The notes under the pieces: generated by a model | Databases searched by the model: none | Told to the model about the DNA's origin: nothing | The model's input: only the letters and a program-made list of their open reading frames with translations | From: Persicobacter diffluens | GTDB taxonomy: Bacteria; Bacteroidota; Bacteroidia; Cytophagales; Cyclobacteriaceae | Length of the DNA: 64,000 bases | Direction of reading: 5' to 3' | NCBI RefSeq assembly: GCF_036244895.1 | Contig: NZ_BQKE01000001.1 | Location: 2,852,001-2,916,000, forward strand | Program-made: the position numbers and the translations under genes | Shown here: positions 1-8,744 of the stretch, piece after piece | Position numbering within the stretch: position 1 is the stretch's first letter | Layout of the letters: every line of letters begins with the position of its first letter

Positions 1-48
1 TAACAACGCTTCCCACTGTTCTTTTTCCGGTTCCTGATAAATCTTCAT
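1..48 (-). CDS. hisD: Histidinol dehydrogenase, N-terminal fragment (runs off the window)
   Basis: Only the first 16 codons lie in the window, starting from an ATG at 46-48. They read MKIYQEPEKEQWEALL, which resembles the usual start of bacterial HisD. The gene lies directly downstream of hisG on the same strand, with 4 bases between the hisG stop and this ATG, which is the standard hisG-hisD order. HisD oxidises L-histidinol to L-histidine with two NAD+. The call rests mainly on position, because so little sequence is visible. Confidence 0.75.
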   Translation of the reverse strand, partial: MKIYQEPEKEQWEALL

Positions 49-52
49 ACCC

Positions 53-913
53 TTACTTGATCATTTTATCTATCGGAAGGCTAATGATATCCTCCCCTCC
101 CACACTTTTAATATCCTCAATAACGGACCAAAACTCATCTTCCTGAATGATGGCCTGCAGTGACACCCAACCCGGAGTAGACAGTGGCGTGACCGTGGGG
201 CTTTTGGCGCCGGGAAGGATCTCCTCAATATTCTTCAGCGCCTCCTCCGGGGCGTTCAACATGATATAACGGAAATTGCGTGCTTCCTGCACCGCCGCTA
301 TGCGGAATAATAATCGATCCAAAATGGCCCGCTTATCGGCATCCAGCCCTGGATTAGCGACCAAAACCGCCTCAGAGAAAAACACTTTTTCTACTTCTTT
401 GAGCCCATTACTGATCAGGGTAGAGCCCGAGGATACGATATCAAAAATACCATCAGCCAGGCCAATGCCCGGGGCTATTTCCACAGAGCCAGAAATGGTG
501 TGGATGTCAGTATCTACTCCTTGCTCCTCAAAAAATTGGCGAAGAATTACCGGATAGGAAGTCGCTACTTTCTTTCCCTGAAAATACTTTAAACCCTCAT
601 AATCAACCTCTTTAGGAATCGCCAGGGAAATTCGGCATTTAGAAAAACCTAAACGTTTAATAAGGTCTACATTTTTCTTTTTTTCCGCGACCTCATTCTC
701 TCCTACAATCCCAATGTCAGCCACTCCGGAGGATACATAATCCGGAATATCATCATCTCTGAGAAATAAAAATTCGATCGGAAAATTAGTTGAAGTGGCT
801 TTTAACTTGCGATCATTATTGGAAAATTTCACCCCGCACTCTTTCAACAAGCTTAAAGAAGATTCTGATAAACGGCCTTTTTTCTGAACGGCCAAACGCA
901 ATACAGTACTCAT
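53..913 (-). CDS. hisG: ATP phosphoribosyltransferase, long form
   Basis: HisG joins ATP and PRPP, the first committed step of histidine synthesis, in the cytoplasm. The N-terminus (LRLAVQKKGRL), the ADIGIVGENEV stretch and the PRPP-binding segment GIFDIVSSGSTLISNGL are typical of the family. At 286 residues it is the long form. The last 80 or so residues should be the ACT-like domain that gives histidine feedback inhibition, so no separate HisZ is needed. It is the first structural gene of the operon and is preceded by a histidine leader peptide at 1155-1271. Confidence 0.95.
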   Translation of the reverse strand: MSTVLRLAVQKKGRLSESSLSLLKECGVKFSNNDRKLKATSTNFPIEFLFLRDDDIPDYVSSGVADIGIVGENEVAEKKKNVDLIKRLGFSKCRISLAIPKEVDYEGLKYFQGKKVATSYPVILRQFFEEQGVDTDIHTISGSVEIAPGIGLADGIFDIVSSGSTLISNGLKEVEKVFFSEAVLVANPGLDADKRAILDRLLFRIAAVQEARNFRYIMLNAPEEALKNIEEILPGAKSPTVTPLSTPGWVSLQAIIQEDEFWSVIEDIKSVGGEDIISLPIDKMIK

Positions 914-1077
914 GTAATAATATGATTAAGGATATAAAATTTCTTATTCCATCATCTGCAAAAAATGCAGACCTGCGGGAAACAACCCGACTTTAACATT
1001 AAAAATTATGGATAAATTAGGATAAATCCGAAATACTATTGGATTATAACAAAACACCCGCTACAAGGCTGTTCTTT

Positions 1078-1140
1078 AAAAAAATATCCGGATTTGGTCG
1101 TTAGGCTGAGGGCTACATCCTGGATGTGAAGGCACCTCAA
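1078..1140 (-). promoter_or_regulatory. Candidate his attenuator region after the leader peptide
   Basis: Downstream of the leader stop, the hisG-strand transcript has a small hairpin (ACATC-CAG-GATGT, around 1116-1130) and then seven consecutive T residues (1078-1084) after an ATCCGGAT palindrome. This is the expected place for the attenuator. I could not settle which of the alternative stems is the terminator; RNA folding of 1060-1275 would decide. Confidence 0.5.
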
Positions 1141-1154
1141 AAATTATACACTCC

Positions 1155-1271
1155 TCAAAAAGAGGAATGATGATGATGGAAAGTATGATGAAAAGTGTGG
1201 GCACAGCGAACTGCAAGGCGGTCAATGCCCTGAACAGAATAGGTCGATATGTTCGCTATGGTGTTCATCAT
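1155..1271 (-). CDS. his operon leader peptide (attenuator peptide)
   Basis: This is a 38-codon reading frame on the hisG strand, about 240 bases upstream of hisG. It starts at ATG 1269-1271 (a second ATG follows at once) and stops at TGA 1155-1157. Seven of its last fourteen residues are His: the tail reads HTFHHTFHHHHSSF, with four consecutive CAT codons. A short peptide packed with codons for the operon's end product is the classic mark of transcription attenuation. With scarce charged tRNA-His the ribosome would stall here and the his genes would be read. It was too short and unusual for routine ORF calling. Confidence 0.88.
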   Translation of the reverse strand: MMNTIANISTYSVQGIDRLAVRCAHTFHHTFHHHHSSF

Positions 1272-1287
1272 TCTTTAGAAGATGCGA

Positions 1288-1318
1288 CTAAGGTAGGAGC
1301 TGATTTTTTTAAATCCAA
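1288..1318 (-). promoter_or_regulatory. Candidate Bacteroidota-type promoter of the his operon
   Basis: On the minus strand TTG (1316-1318), a 20-base spacer and TACCTTAG (1288-1295) approach the TTTG / TAnnTTTG consensus of the Bacteroidota primary sigma factor. Transcription would start just before the leader peptide. Confidence 0.45.
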
Positions 1319-1337
1319 TGGTTTTTTGAAAAAATGA

Positions 1338-1382
1338 CAAAAAAACAGGCTAAAGGTTATCAAATTAAAACCTTTAACCTGT
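1338..1382 (-). terminator. Intrinsic terminator after recO
   Basis: The arms 1345-1358 and 1369-1382 pair over 14 positions with one mismatch. On the minus strand the stem is followed by seven T residues. It ends the recO transcript and insulates the his promoter below it. Confidence 0.85.
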
Positions 1383-1473
1383 CTTCATTTTCAATAAAAT
1401 TTCGCGGAGCGCTGATTCCGCCCTTAGTCAAACCAATAGAATTAGATATGTGACCTTTGGAAGAAAAGTAACT

Positions 1474-2172
1474 TTAGGAAAGTACCTCTCTTAAAATGGC
1501 CATGGACTGTATTTCCCCAAAACCATCAATATGCTCCCGATAAAAACGAAGTAAATGATCCAAAACGGTTCTTCGGATATAGTTATTCATGGGAATGTGC
1601 TGCCCAAAGGAATAGGAACGCAGTTTTTCCAGCATTTCTTTTTCCTGTTTAGCAATTTCCGGATCATCGGCCCACTGAATTACTTCCGCGATGATCTGGT
1701 CACCAGTGGACACCCCAAGCCCAAGAGGCTGACCAATTTTTAATAAAAACTGAAGATGAAAATTTTCATAATGTGCCTCCATCTGATCAAAAGCCTGCAC
1801 ACTTAAGAATAAATAATTAAACATCTGAGGATTGGCTTCTTCATGACGAAGCAGTTGGGCACAAACTTCTGTGATGAATAAAGCCACAGTAGACTTCATG
1901 ACCTCAAAAGGAATGCTTTGCAGCGGATAAGCAATATTCACTTCCGATATTCGGTTTAAATCCGAGCCGGGACGCTCATAGACTACCAAATCCAGGAGCG
2001 TTAAAGGCTGAAAGAAAGCTATCTTATTATTTTTAGTCTTGGCTTTCCGCACACTGTTCACCACATAAGAGCGCATCCCGAAAGCCTCAGTATAGATCCG
2101 GACAATGATGGAGGTCTCCCGGTACTTGATATAGTTCAGCACCACTCCGCGGGTTTTATGCAAGTTACTCAT
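1474..2172 (-). CDS. recO: DNA repair protein RecO
   Basis: RecO loads RecA onto SSB-coated single-stranded DNA with RecF/RecR during gap repair. The 232-residue protein starts with an OB-fold (HKTRGVVLNYIKYRETSIIVRIYTEAFGMRSYVV) followed by the helical domain (LFITEVCAQLLRHEEANPQMF), as in Bacteroidota RecO proteins. It follows porZ on the same strand with 6 bases between them, so tdk, porZ and recO are probably one transcript that ends at the terminator at 1338-1382. Confidence 0.93.
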   Translation of the reverse strand: MSNLHKTRGVVLNYIKYRETSIIVRIYTEAFGMRSYVVNSVRKAKTKNNKIAFFQPLTLLDLVVYERPGSDLNRISEVNIAYPLQSIPFEVMKSTVALFITEVCAQLLRHEEANPQMFNYLFLSVQAFDQMEAHYENFHLQFLLKIGQPLGLGVSTGDQIIAEVIQWADDPEIAKQEKEMLEKLRSYSFGQHIPMNNYIRRTVLDHLLRFYREHIDGFGEIQSMAILREVLS

Positions 2173-2178
2173 ACAGCC

Positions 2179-4416
2179 CTAATTAATCACGGCAACCTTA
2201 CCTACGGCCGCATCGGTACCATCCTCCTGCGCCACCCAAACCAGGTAAATGCCGGGCCCCACAGGTGCTCCGGAGGCGGTGGAACCATTCCAGCTGGCAG
2301 TTCCGCCGTTGGCCACGGTTTCAAATAGCAATCGACCACTGAGGTCGGTAATTTTTACTGTCGCATCAGCCGAAAGTTGATTGATCGTCACCGGCCCGGA
2401 GAAAGAAGCCCTGACCGGGTTCGGGAATATTTTCACTTCCCCCTGGGGAGAAATACCCGCGGAGGCATCTGAGCGAAAGGAAACCATTCCTGCCTCCGTC
2501 AAAATAAACACTTCCCCACTCCGTGATTCATCCGCCAATTTTAAAATTTTGTTGGCAGGTAAAGGGCTATTGTCGCGGTTAAACTCCGAAATTAATTCGA
2601 TATCAGAATTACTACTAAAATCCGTAATCGGCTTAGAATACAGAAATAAACCATCATCAGCACCCAACCATTTTCGATTTCCACCATCCACCGCCACGGT
2701 ATTCACCTGCTTGCCATTGAAAATAGGAAATCCGTTGGAAATTGGTCTTACAGCACTGATGCTACCATTGAAATAATCCGTATTAGGCAAAAAGATAATA
2801 CCTTCGGGCGTTGCCAGCCACAGATTCCCCATTACATCAAAATCCATATCCAATATATTGGCATCAGGAAGTGCGGAAACATTGCTGGTATTTAAGATTT
2901 TAGACTGCTGATTTTCAAAATCATAAACATAAAGCCCGGAAGACCTTTCCGGATCCAGTCTACACATCAATACATTTTGGAAAGGATGGACCAATATTTC
3001 TGAAATCACTAAGGATTCACTACTCAAAGATTTCCACTCCTCCTGAGGAGCTTTTACCCAAAGTGCCGGACTGGCATTATATTGTGCCAACCATAAATTA
3101 CCGAAACGGTCATCGGTAAAAGCGGATAATCGGCTATTATTGGAGAGCCCGGGTACTTCTACCTGTTCGAAATTACCTTCCACATCCACTTTCCAGAGGC
3201 CATTTCCCATGGTGGCTAAATACCAGGCTTCCTCCGCCACCACCCAGGCGCCATCCACAATATCGTTTACCTCTACGCCCGAGGGCCAGCTATCAAAGTT
3301 TTGCCATCTTCCCTGATCAAAAACATCAAATGCACCAGCATTTCCGGCGGGCACACCATTGTTATAACCTCCCACAAAAGAGAGTATATTTTGGTGGTTC
3401 GACTTAATTTGAAAAGGTATAGGGGTCGAAATTCCCGATGGCGTAAGCGCCTCTTCCTGATCACCTTGCTTACGCACCAATCCCTGCTCATGGTCCGCAA
3501 TCCAAAGCAAATTTTCACTTCCGGCAATTTGCTGTGGAGCCAGCACTCCAGCCTCAATGGTTTTCAACTCCTGGTTTTCCCATTCATAAATGGAAAGACC
3601 ATCGACCACCTGAAGTTTTTGCTGAAACTGAAGATCCGTGACACTTTGGCCACTTTGCCCAATAGTTTGTACCCCTTCAGCATAGGTGAAAAGATTATTG
3701 GCTTCTGCCCAAAATAGCTGATTCCCATCCGATGTCACGGCCTGGGTAGCGGCTTCCGGATGACTCCATTCCTGCGCATAGCGCCTCCAGCTATTGAAGT
3801 CCTGGATATTCGACTGACCGGTAAGATCATTCCCCAACAAGCCACTGGCAGTAGCCAAAATCAAACTATCGCCTTTGAGGGTCCCATCAAATACCTCCAG
3901 AAACTCCCCTTCCGGGGACAGATCTCGCACAGAGGCGATAACATTCCCTCTGTCAACATCAAATAGAATGGCGCCATAAGGCAATATGGCGATGGTAGTA
4001 TCTCCCCTGAAAATAAAATTTCGAATTTCCTTATTGACCGGACGAGGATCATCCTTAATGGCTGAAAATGTCTGAATAGATTCCGGGCTAATTACATCAA
4101 TCCCGCCAGAAGCATAGCCAATCAACCATTGTTGGTGGCGGGCATCGTATGCAAGAGAAGTGAAGGTATTTTCGCTCAGCCCGTCGGCTGCCGTGACCGG
4201 GCTCAATTCCCCGGCGGTCTGATCGAAATAAAACAGGGAGTTGGCGGTCGCACAATAAACCTCATTTGGCCCTTCGGCCACTAAGGTGGCCTTTAAATAA
4301 TTGAAGTGTGTCCGCCAGCTACCGGTGGGTATATCCTGCGCCTGAGCGGCCCAGCCAAAAAATACGGCAAAGATACTAGAGCGTATCCTCTTGCGCAGTC
4401 TTGATTTTCTTTTCAT
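2179..4416 (-). CDS. porZ: Type IX secretion protein PorZ (beta-propeller with C-terminal sorting domain)
   Basis: PorZ acts at the cell surface with the type IX secretion attachment complex, where it is thought to pass anionic lipopolysaccharide to the sortase PorU. The 745-residue protein has a basic, hydrophobic signal peptide ending near AAQAQ. About 600 residues of two-component-regulator-type propeller repeats follow (for example LSENTFTSLAYDARHQQWLIGY and GNLWLAQYN). The last 80 residues are a type A sorting domain (FPNPV, LSGRLLF, GIYLVWV). Its start overlaps the tdk 3' end by 41 bases in another frame. The recO-porZ neighbourhood is common in Bacteroidota and supports PorZ over a generic propeller sensor. 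Confidence 0.82.
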   Translation of the reverse strand: MKRKSRLRKRIRSSIFAVFFGWAAQAQDIPTGSWRTHFNYLKATLVAEGPNEVYCATANSLFYFDQTAGELSPVTAADGLSENTFTSLAYDARHQQWLIGYASGGIDVISPESIQTFSAIKDDPRPVNKEIRNFIFRGDTTIAILPYGAILFDVDRGNVIASVRDLSPEGEFLEVFDGTLKGDSLILATASGLLGNDLTGQSNIQDFNSWRRYAQEWSHPEAATQAVTSDGNQLFWAEANNLFTYAEGVQTIGQSGQSVTDLQFQQKLQVVDGLSIYEWENQELKTIEAGVLAPQQIAGSENLLWIADHEQGLVRKQGDQEEALTPSGISTPIPFQIKSNHQNILSFVGGYNNGVPAGNAGAFDVFDQGRWQNFDSWPSGVEVNDIVDGAWVVAEEAWYLATMGNGLWKVDVEGNFEQVEVPGLSNNSRLSAFTDDRFGNLWLAQYNASPALWVKAPQEEWKSLSSESLVISEILVHPFQNVLMCRLDPERSSGLYVYDFENQQSKILNTSNVSALPDANILDMDFDVMGNLWLATPEGIIFLPNTDYFNGSISAVRPISNGFPIFNGKQVNTVAVDGGNRKWLGADDGLFLYSKPITDFSSNSDIELISEFNRDNSPLPANKILKLADESRSGEVFILTEAGMVSFRSDASAGISPQGEVKIFPNPVRASFSGPVTINQLSADATVKITDLSGRLLFETVANGGTASWNGSTASGAPVGPGIYLVWVAQEDGTDAAVGKVAVIN

Positions 4417-4987
4417 TCATTCCCTCGTTATAGCATTTTCGACAACGAGGCTCATATGCTTCTTTTTCCCCCAGAACTACCTGTTCTTCGTTGGCAGTCA
4501 TGCGGAATGAATAGGAAGCCACCGAGCCACATTGTGCGCAGATGGCATTTACCTTGGTGACAAATTCGGCAGTAGCCATCAGCCCCGGCATTGGACCGAA
4601 AGGTTTTCCTTCGAAGTCCATGTCCAGTCCGGCTAAAATAACCCTTTTCCCTTGGTTTGCCAATTTGTTAGCCACCTCAACGAGCTCCATTCCAAAAAAC
4701 TGAGCTTCATCGATGCCCACCACTTCGTAGTCGTCGGCATGGTCTAAAATTTCCAACACTGCACGTAAAGGCTTACACACCACCGCATTAGCATTATGAG
4801 AAACCACTTCTTCTTCCGCATAGCGGGTATCAATACTAGGTTTAAATATGACCACTTTTTGTTTGGCAATTAATGCACGGTTAACCCTGCGAATTAATTC
4901 CTCGGTTTTTCCAGAGAACATGGATCCGCAAATTACCTCTACCCAGCCTGCCTGAGATATGCCTCCAAAATGTGGCTCAATAAACAT
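4376..4987 (-). CDS. tdk: Thymidine kinase
   Basis: It phosphorylates thymidine to dTMP in the salvage pathway. Walker A (GSMFSGKTEE), the DEAQFF motif and a C-terminal zinc site (CAQCG and CRKC) are all present, as in type II (TK1-like) kinases. An ATG at 5030-5032 would give 15 more residues, but it sits on a good -7 element (TATCTTTG, 5030-5037), so the ATG at 4985-4987 (MFIEPHFGG) is the likely start. The 3' end overlaps porZ by 41 bases. Confidence 0.93.
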   Translation of the reverse strand: MFIEPHFGGISQAGWVEVICGSMFSGKTEELIRRVNRALIAKQKVVIFKPSIDTRYAEEEVVSHNANAVVCKPLRAVLEILDHADDYEVVGIDEAQFFGMELVEVANKLANQGKRVILAGLDMDFEGKPFGPMPGLMATAEFVTKVNAICAQCGSVASYSFRMTANEEQVVLGEKEAYEPRCRKCYNEGMNEKKIKTAQEDTL

Positions 4988-5029
4988 AGATGTTGAACGT
5001 TTAAAATGAATGTGATCTGAATATGATGA

Positions 5030-5037
5030 CAAAGATA
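5030..5037 (-). promoter_or_regulatory. Candidate -7 element of the tdk-porZ-recO transcript
   Basis: TATCTTTG on the minus strand matches TAnnTTTG exactly. Just upstream, GAATATTC (5042-5049) and GAATATT (5058-5064) form a symmetric pair around CTCGAG that could be an operator. No clear -33 TTTG is seen. Confidence 0.5.
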
Positions 5038-5248
5038 AGTCGAATATTCTCTCGAGGGAATATTGAAAATGCGGGAATTTCGGTTACGGCTCCCCCAGAA
5101 ATTTTAGGCCTGGAAGATTTTTTTTTGATCGGTTGTCTTATTTCAAAGATGTTTGTACTTTATTTGACAGTCAAAACCATTATTTTTGTTTGCTAAACCC
5201 ATCAAGCATTATATTATTGTGGGTAAGACCTTTTAGGGATCGAATTAC

Positions 5249-6241
5249 ATGGATAGAATAATCAACACGCGGGTCATTAAAGATTACGCTAAACAATATA
5301 CTCTAGAATTTTCAGCTAACTTTTTCAGAAGCGCTCCGGTGGTAGAGGGGAAACATTTAAAAACCCTTTGCAATGTCGCGCAGATCAATTTTTTTCTGAT
5401 TCAGATACTTTCTGAAAAATGGCACCTGGAGGCGCAAAAAATCAAAAGTCCTTATTTTGATTTTACTGCCCCGGCCGTTCAGGATGCTTTTAAGCGTTTT
5501 AAAAACATCCTTTCTCAGCATATTTCCATTGAACAGTATGATTTTGAACCCCTGATGGAGGAAGCCTGCTATCGCAGTTTGCTTTTAACTTATGCCCCGG
5601 AGAATTTTTACAAGGAAATGTGGGAGCAGTGGGAAACGGATGAGGTATTGTTGATTCAGTTGAAGAACCAATTGAAATACTTAAAGATCAACAACCGCCC
5701 GTTTGAGAAAATGGTGCAGATCTGGGAAGCGGAGGGCAAAGACGGTATTGAGCTGGAAGAGAGTAAACAACAGTTGGTGCATTTAATGGAAAATGCGCAT
5801 TGGGATCTTCCCGACAATGAACAACTGATTGAAGAGTACTCTCGGGTTTTCCCGCTGGATCCGGATAAACTATTTGAAACCATCACCCTGACCCCTGTTG
5901 GTGCGATGGGGGAGGAAAGTCTAAATGGCACCCTTCATGCACAATTGGCCAACCATCACCAACAGGAAGCCATTACGCTTGCGGACAGACTGAAGAGTAG
6001 TAACCAAAAATCGTTAAAGGATTCGATCTCGCTGAACCAGCGCTTTATGTTCACCAATGAGCTTTTCGGAGGCAGTAAGAAGATTTTCAATGAAACGCTT
6101 GATCATATTGAAGGCTATGAGACCAATGATGAGGCTGCCACTTATTTGATTAATAATTTTGCCAGACCTTATGCCTGGGATATGAATGCCAATGAGACCA
6201 AAGAGTTTTTGAATTTGGTGGCTAGTAAATTTCAGGGATAA
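5249..6241 (+). CDS. Conserved-looking protein of unknown function
   Basis: I do not recognise this 330-residue protein. It has no signal peptide or membrane segment and is mostly charged and helical, with aromatic-rich motifs such as YDFEPLMEEACYRSLLLTYAPENFYKEMWEQWE near residue 95-125. Codon use matches its neighbours and the frame is clean, so it is a real gene. A TATTTTTG -7 candidate lies at 5181-5188. The next gene starts 5 bases after its stop and is probably co-transcribed. It is likely cytoplasmic. Confidence 0.8.
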   Translation: MDRIINTRVIKDYAKQYTLEFSANFFRSAPVVEGKHLKTLCNVAQINFFLIQILSEKWHLEAQKIKSPYFDFTAPAVQDAFKRFKNILSQHISIEQYDFEPLMEEACYRSLLLTYAPENFYKEMWEQWETDEVLLIQLKNQLKYLKINNRPFEKMVQIWEAEGKDGIELEESKQQLVHLMENAHWDLPDNEQLIEEYSRVFPLDPDKLFETITLTPVGAMGEESLNGTLHAQLANHHQQEAITLADRLKSSNQKSLKDSISLNQRFMFTNELFGGSKKIFNETLDHIEGYETNDEAATYLINNFARPYAWDMNANETKEFLNLVASKFQG

Positions 6242-6246
6242 AGATT

Positions 6247-6726
6247 GTGTCAATGACCACCACATCAGTTCCTAAAAGGACGCCCTTTTTTCAGCGCACT
6301 CCAATTCGTAATACGATTTTGGTGCTTTCCATTGCAATGTTATGCTTAAGAGCGTATTCCCTATTTGATTTTATTCAAGTAACCGGGGGAATTTTCTTCG
6401 ACCATTTCACCTCCTACTGGATATATTTACTTCAGTGCTGTATATGTATCGGTTTTATATTAAGAGGAAAAATTGGCCTTGGATTAGCTTTTACCTGTAA
6501 CATTGCATTATTAAGCCTTTATTTTTTACCCTATAATCTGACTATCTCTCAACTATTGATCCCTACGCATTTTCGAGTGTTGCTGGTAGGGGCAATTATT
6601 TGTTCTCCTTTAGGACAAAGGATATTTATTGACCCACCACTTCCCCGAAAACAAATGAGAAAGATGGCCTTGTTCATTCCTCTTGGGTTGACACTGGGAC
6701 TGATTCCCCATTTCTTTTTTTCCTGA
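6247..6726 (+). CDS. Small integral membrane protein of unknown function
   Basis: This 159-residue protein has about four hydrophobic segments (roughly residues 22-45, 55-75, 80-100 and 140-158), a basic N-terminus and a basic loop (PRKQMRK) before the last helix. Translation may start at GTG 6247 or at ATG 6253, two codons later. It follows the unknown gene at 5249-6241 by 5 bases, so the two probably act together. No family is recognised. Confidence 0.65.
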   Translation: MSMTTTSVPKRTPFFQRTPIRNTILVLSIAMLCLRAYSLFDFIQVTGGIFFDHFTSYWIYLLQCCICIGFILRGKIGLGLAFTCNIALLSLYFLPYNLTISQLLIPTHFRVLLVGAIICSPLGQRIFIDPPLPRKQMRKMALFIPLGLTLGLIPHFFFS

Positions 6727-6770
6727 ATCGCCTGATGTAAAGCAGGGCTAAAGCCGAATGATTTTCATGC

Positions 6771-6830
6771 TTAACCCGGATTATTTATGCTTCAATCCTC
6801 TTTTTGCTGCAAGGCGGGAAAAATCGGACT
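6771..6830 (+). repeat. Family A repeat, left-end fragment
   Basis: It keeps the left end (TTAACCCGGATTATTTATGC) and the CTGCAAGGCGGGAAAAAT segment of family A, then stops. A TIR-like stretch (AAAGCCGAATGATTTTCAT) lies just before it, so an older element may have been interrupted here. Confidence 0.65.
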
Positions 6831-6889
6831 TTTACCGACCTCCAGACTAAAGCAGATCCCCTCAATTTCAATAAAAAAAAACGCCACGC

Positions 6890-7114
6890 TTTAGCCGGAA
6901 TATTCATACGTCAATTCTCGTATAGCTTGTAGGCGGATGAAATGAAGGAAAAGTTTCCTATTTCGAGTTTTTCCAACGAAACAGGTAAATGAGGAGAAAG
7001 CAAGCAAACACAAATTTGAGCTAATAAAAAATCAGCAAAACTAACCCTAACACCCTGATCGATGGATCTTTGTGACATTCCGCCAAATCCATCGGTAAGA
7101 TAATTCGGCTTAAA
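6890..7114 (+). repeat. Family A repeat, full length (225 bp)
   Basis: It begins TTTAGCCGGAATATTCAT and ends ATAATTCGGCTTAAA; these ends are imperfect inverted repeats. The internal landmarks CCTATTTCGAGTTTTTCCAACGA, AATGAGGAGAAAGCAAGC and AAAAAATCAGCAAAAC-like stretches are kept. The right end touches the ald terminator. Confidence 0.85.
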
Positions 7115-7149
7115 TGAAAAAAGCGGATCCTGATAACAAGACCCGCTTT
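7115..7149 (-). terminator. Intrinsic terminator after ald
   Basis: AAAGCGG (7120-7126) pairs with CCGCTTT (7143-7149), and on the minus strand a T-rich run follows. It is directly joined to the right end of a family A repeat. Confidence 0.75.
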
Positions 7150-7174
7150 CCAATTTATGCTTTGTTTGATGTTC

Positions 7175-8302
7175 TTACGCTTCTACTTCTTCTTGCAGGT
7201 ATTGCTCCACGGCAACATAGGGCAAATCAAACGCCTCGGCTACCGCTTTATAAACTACATCACCTTTCACCACATTCAAGCCCGGCTTCAATTGTGGATT
7301 TTCATTACATGCTTTCTTCCAGCCTTTATTCGCCAACTCAATCGCATAAGGCAAAGTAGCATTGGTTAATGCCAAAGTGGATGTATAAGGCACCGCTCCC
7401 GGCATGTTCGCCACACAATAATGTACGACATCATCAATGATAAAAGTAGGCTCGTTGTGAGTTGTTGGCTTACAGGTTTCAATACAACCACCCTGATCTA
7501 CTGCCACGTCAACCAATACAGTCCCCGGACGCATTTCTTTCAGCATATCACGGGTAACCAAGTGTGGGGCTTTTGCTCCTGGAATCAATACAGCTCCAAC
7601 AATCAGGTCAGCTGTCTTAATTTCCTGACGGATATTGTACTCGCTGGACATCATGGTTTTCACATTGGCCGCCATCACATCATCCAAATAACGCAGACGA
7701 TCCAAAGAGATGTCCATGATGGTCACGTCAGCACCCATACCTGCCGCCATCTTAGCCGCCTGGGTACCTACTACACCCCCGCCTAATACCAATACCTTGG
7801 CTGGTTTCACCCCGGGAACGCCACCTAAAAGAATACCTCTCCCCTGTTCTGGCTTCTCCAAATACTTCGCGCCTTCCTGAATAGACATTCTTCCGGCCAC
7901 TTCCGACATCGGCACCAATAATGGGAGGGAACGCCCTTTTTCCACTGTTTCGTAAGCCAAACAAACCGCCTTGCTTTCAATCATTGCCTTGGTTAAGGGC
8001 TCATAGGAAGCAAAATGGAAGTAGGTGAACAACAACTGATCTTCTTTGATCAAGTCGTACTCATATTCAATTGGCTCTTTGACCTTAATGATCATTTCTG
8101 CGATGGCATAAACATCCTCAATGGTTGGAAGGATAGTTGCACCGGCACTTTGGAATTCCTCATCAGAGAAACCACTTCCCAATCCTGCGGTCGCCTGAAC
8201 GTACACCTCGTGACCATGCTTTTTCATTTCCACCACACCTGATGGAGTTAATGCCACACGATTCTCGTTATTCTTAATTTCCTTTGGAACTCCGATAATC
8301 AT
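7175..8302 (-). CDS. ald: Alanine dehydrogenase
   Basis: It interconverts L-alanine and pyruvate plus ammonia with NAD+/NADH. The 375 residues are full length. The N-terminus (MIIGVPKEIKNNENRVALTP), the catalytic FTYFHFASYEPLT region and the Rossmann motif VLVLGGGVVGTQAAKMAAGMGADV are diagnostic. The gene stands alone and is divergent from the E1 dehydrogenase gene at 8745; the 440-base gap between them holds a palindrome that may regulate one or both. Confidence 0.95.
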   Translation of the reverse strand: MIIGVPKEIKNNENRVALTPSGVVEMKKHGHEVYVQATAGLGSGFSDEEFQSAGATILPTIEDVYAIAEMIIKVKEPIEYEYDLIKEDQLLFTYFHFASYEPLTKAMIESKAVCLAYETVEKGRSLPLLVPMSEVAGRMSIQEGAKYLEKPEQGRGILLGGVPGVKPAKVLVLGGGVVGTQAAKMAAGMGADVTIMDISLDRLRYLDDVMAANVKTMMSSEYNIRQEIKTADLIVGAVLIPGAKAPHLVTRDMLKEMRPGTVLVDVAVDQGGCIETCKPTTHNEPTFIIDDVVHYCVANMPGAVPYTSTLALTNATLPYAIELANKGWKKACNENPQLKPGLNVVKGDVVYKAVAEAFDLPYVAVEQYLQEEVEA

Positions 8303-8566
8303 AATTCAACGGGTTTAATGTATACTGGTATTAATCTTAGAAAAATTACATTTTAAACAAATGGCATTTTCGTCCCTTGTTTCTGGCTGTTAATTTGTGA
8401 CTTTTTATTTAATTTCCTACAAGTTGTCGGCTATTTTTTATTTATCATACTTTTCCAATTCAATTCAAATCATTCCTTTAAATGAATCAATCGCGAATCT
8501 GAAGGTGATTTTGAGGAGAACAAACTAAAAAAAGTGAAAAAATTTTTATAAAGAAAATCAATGTAC

Positions 8567-8585
8567 TGCCAAATTTTATTTGGCA
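8567..8585. promoter_or_regulatory. Palindrome TGCCAAAT-TTT-ATTTGGCA, candidate operator
   Basis: This is a perfect 8+8 inverted repeat with a 3-base centre in the 440-base gap between divergent ald and the E1 gene. A second, looser pair TACCG/CGGTA lies at 8594-8612. The rest of 8303-8744 is AT-rich; TATATTTA at about 8688-8695 is a weak -7 candidate for the E1 gene. The position suggests a repressor or activator site. Confidence 0.45.
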
Positions 8586-8744
8586 AAATGCATTACCGTC
8601 AAAATTTCGGTAAAATATTGAAAGTCAAAACAAAAAATCAAATCGCCGGAATTAAAATCTCCTTTAGGGCTTTCGGGGAAAAGAATGTATATTTAGAATA
8701 GGACAGGAAATATCCGGACTGTTAATTTTTATTTCTTCGGATAT

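Noticed and set aside
6911..7153. An 80-codon minus-strand frame
   Set aside because: It spans a family A repeat and the ald terminator, so it is a chance frame.
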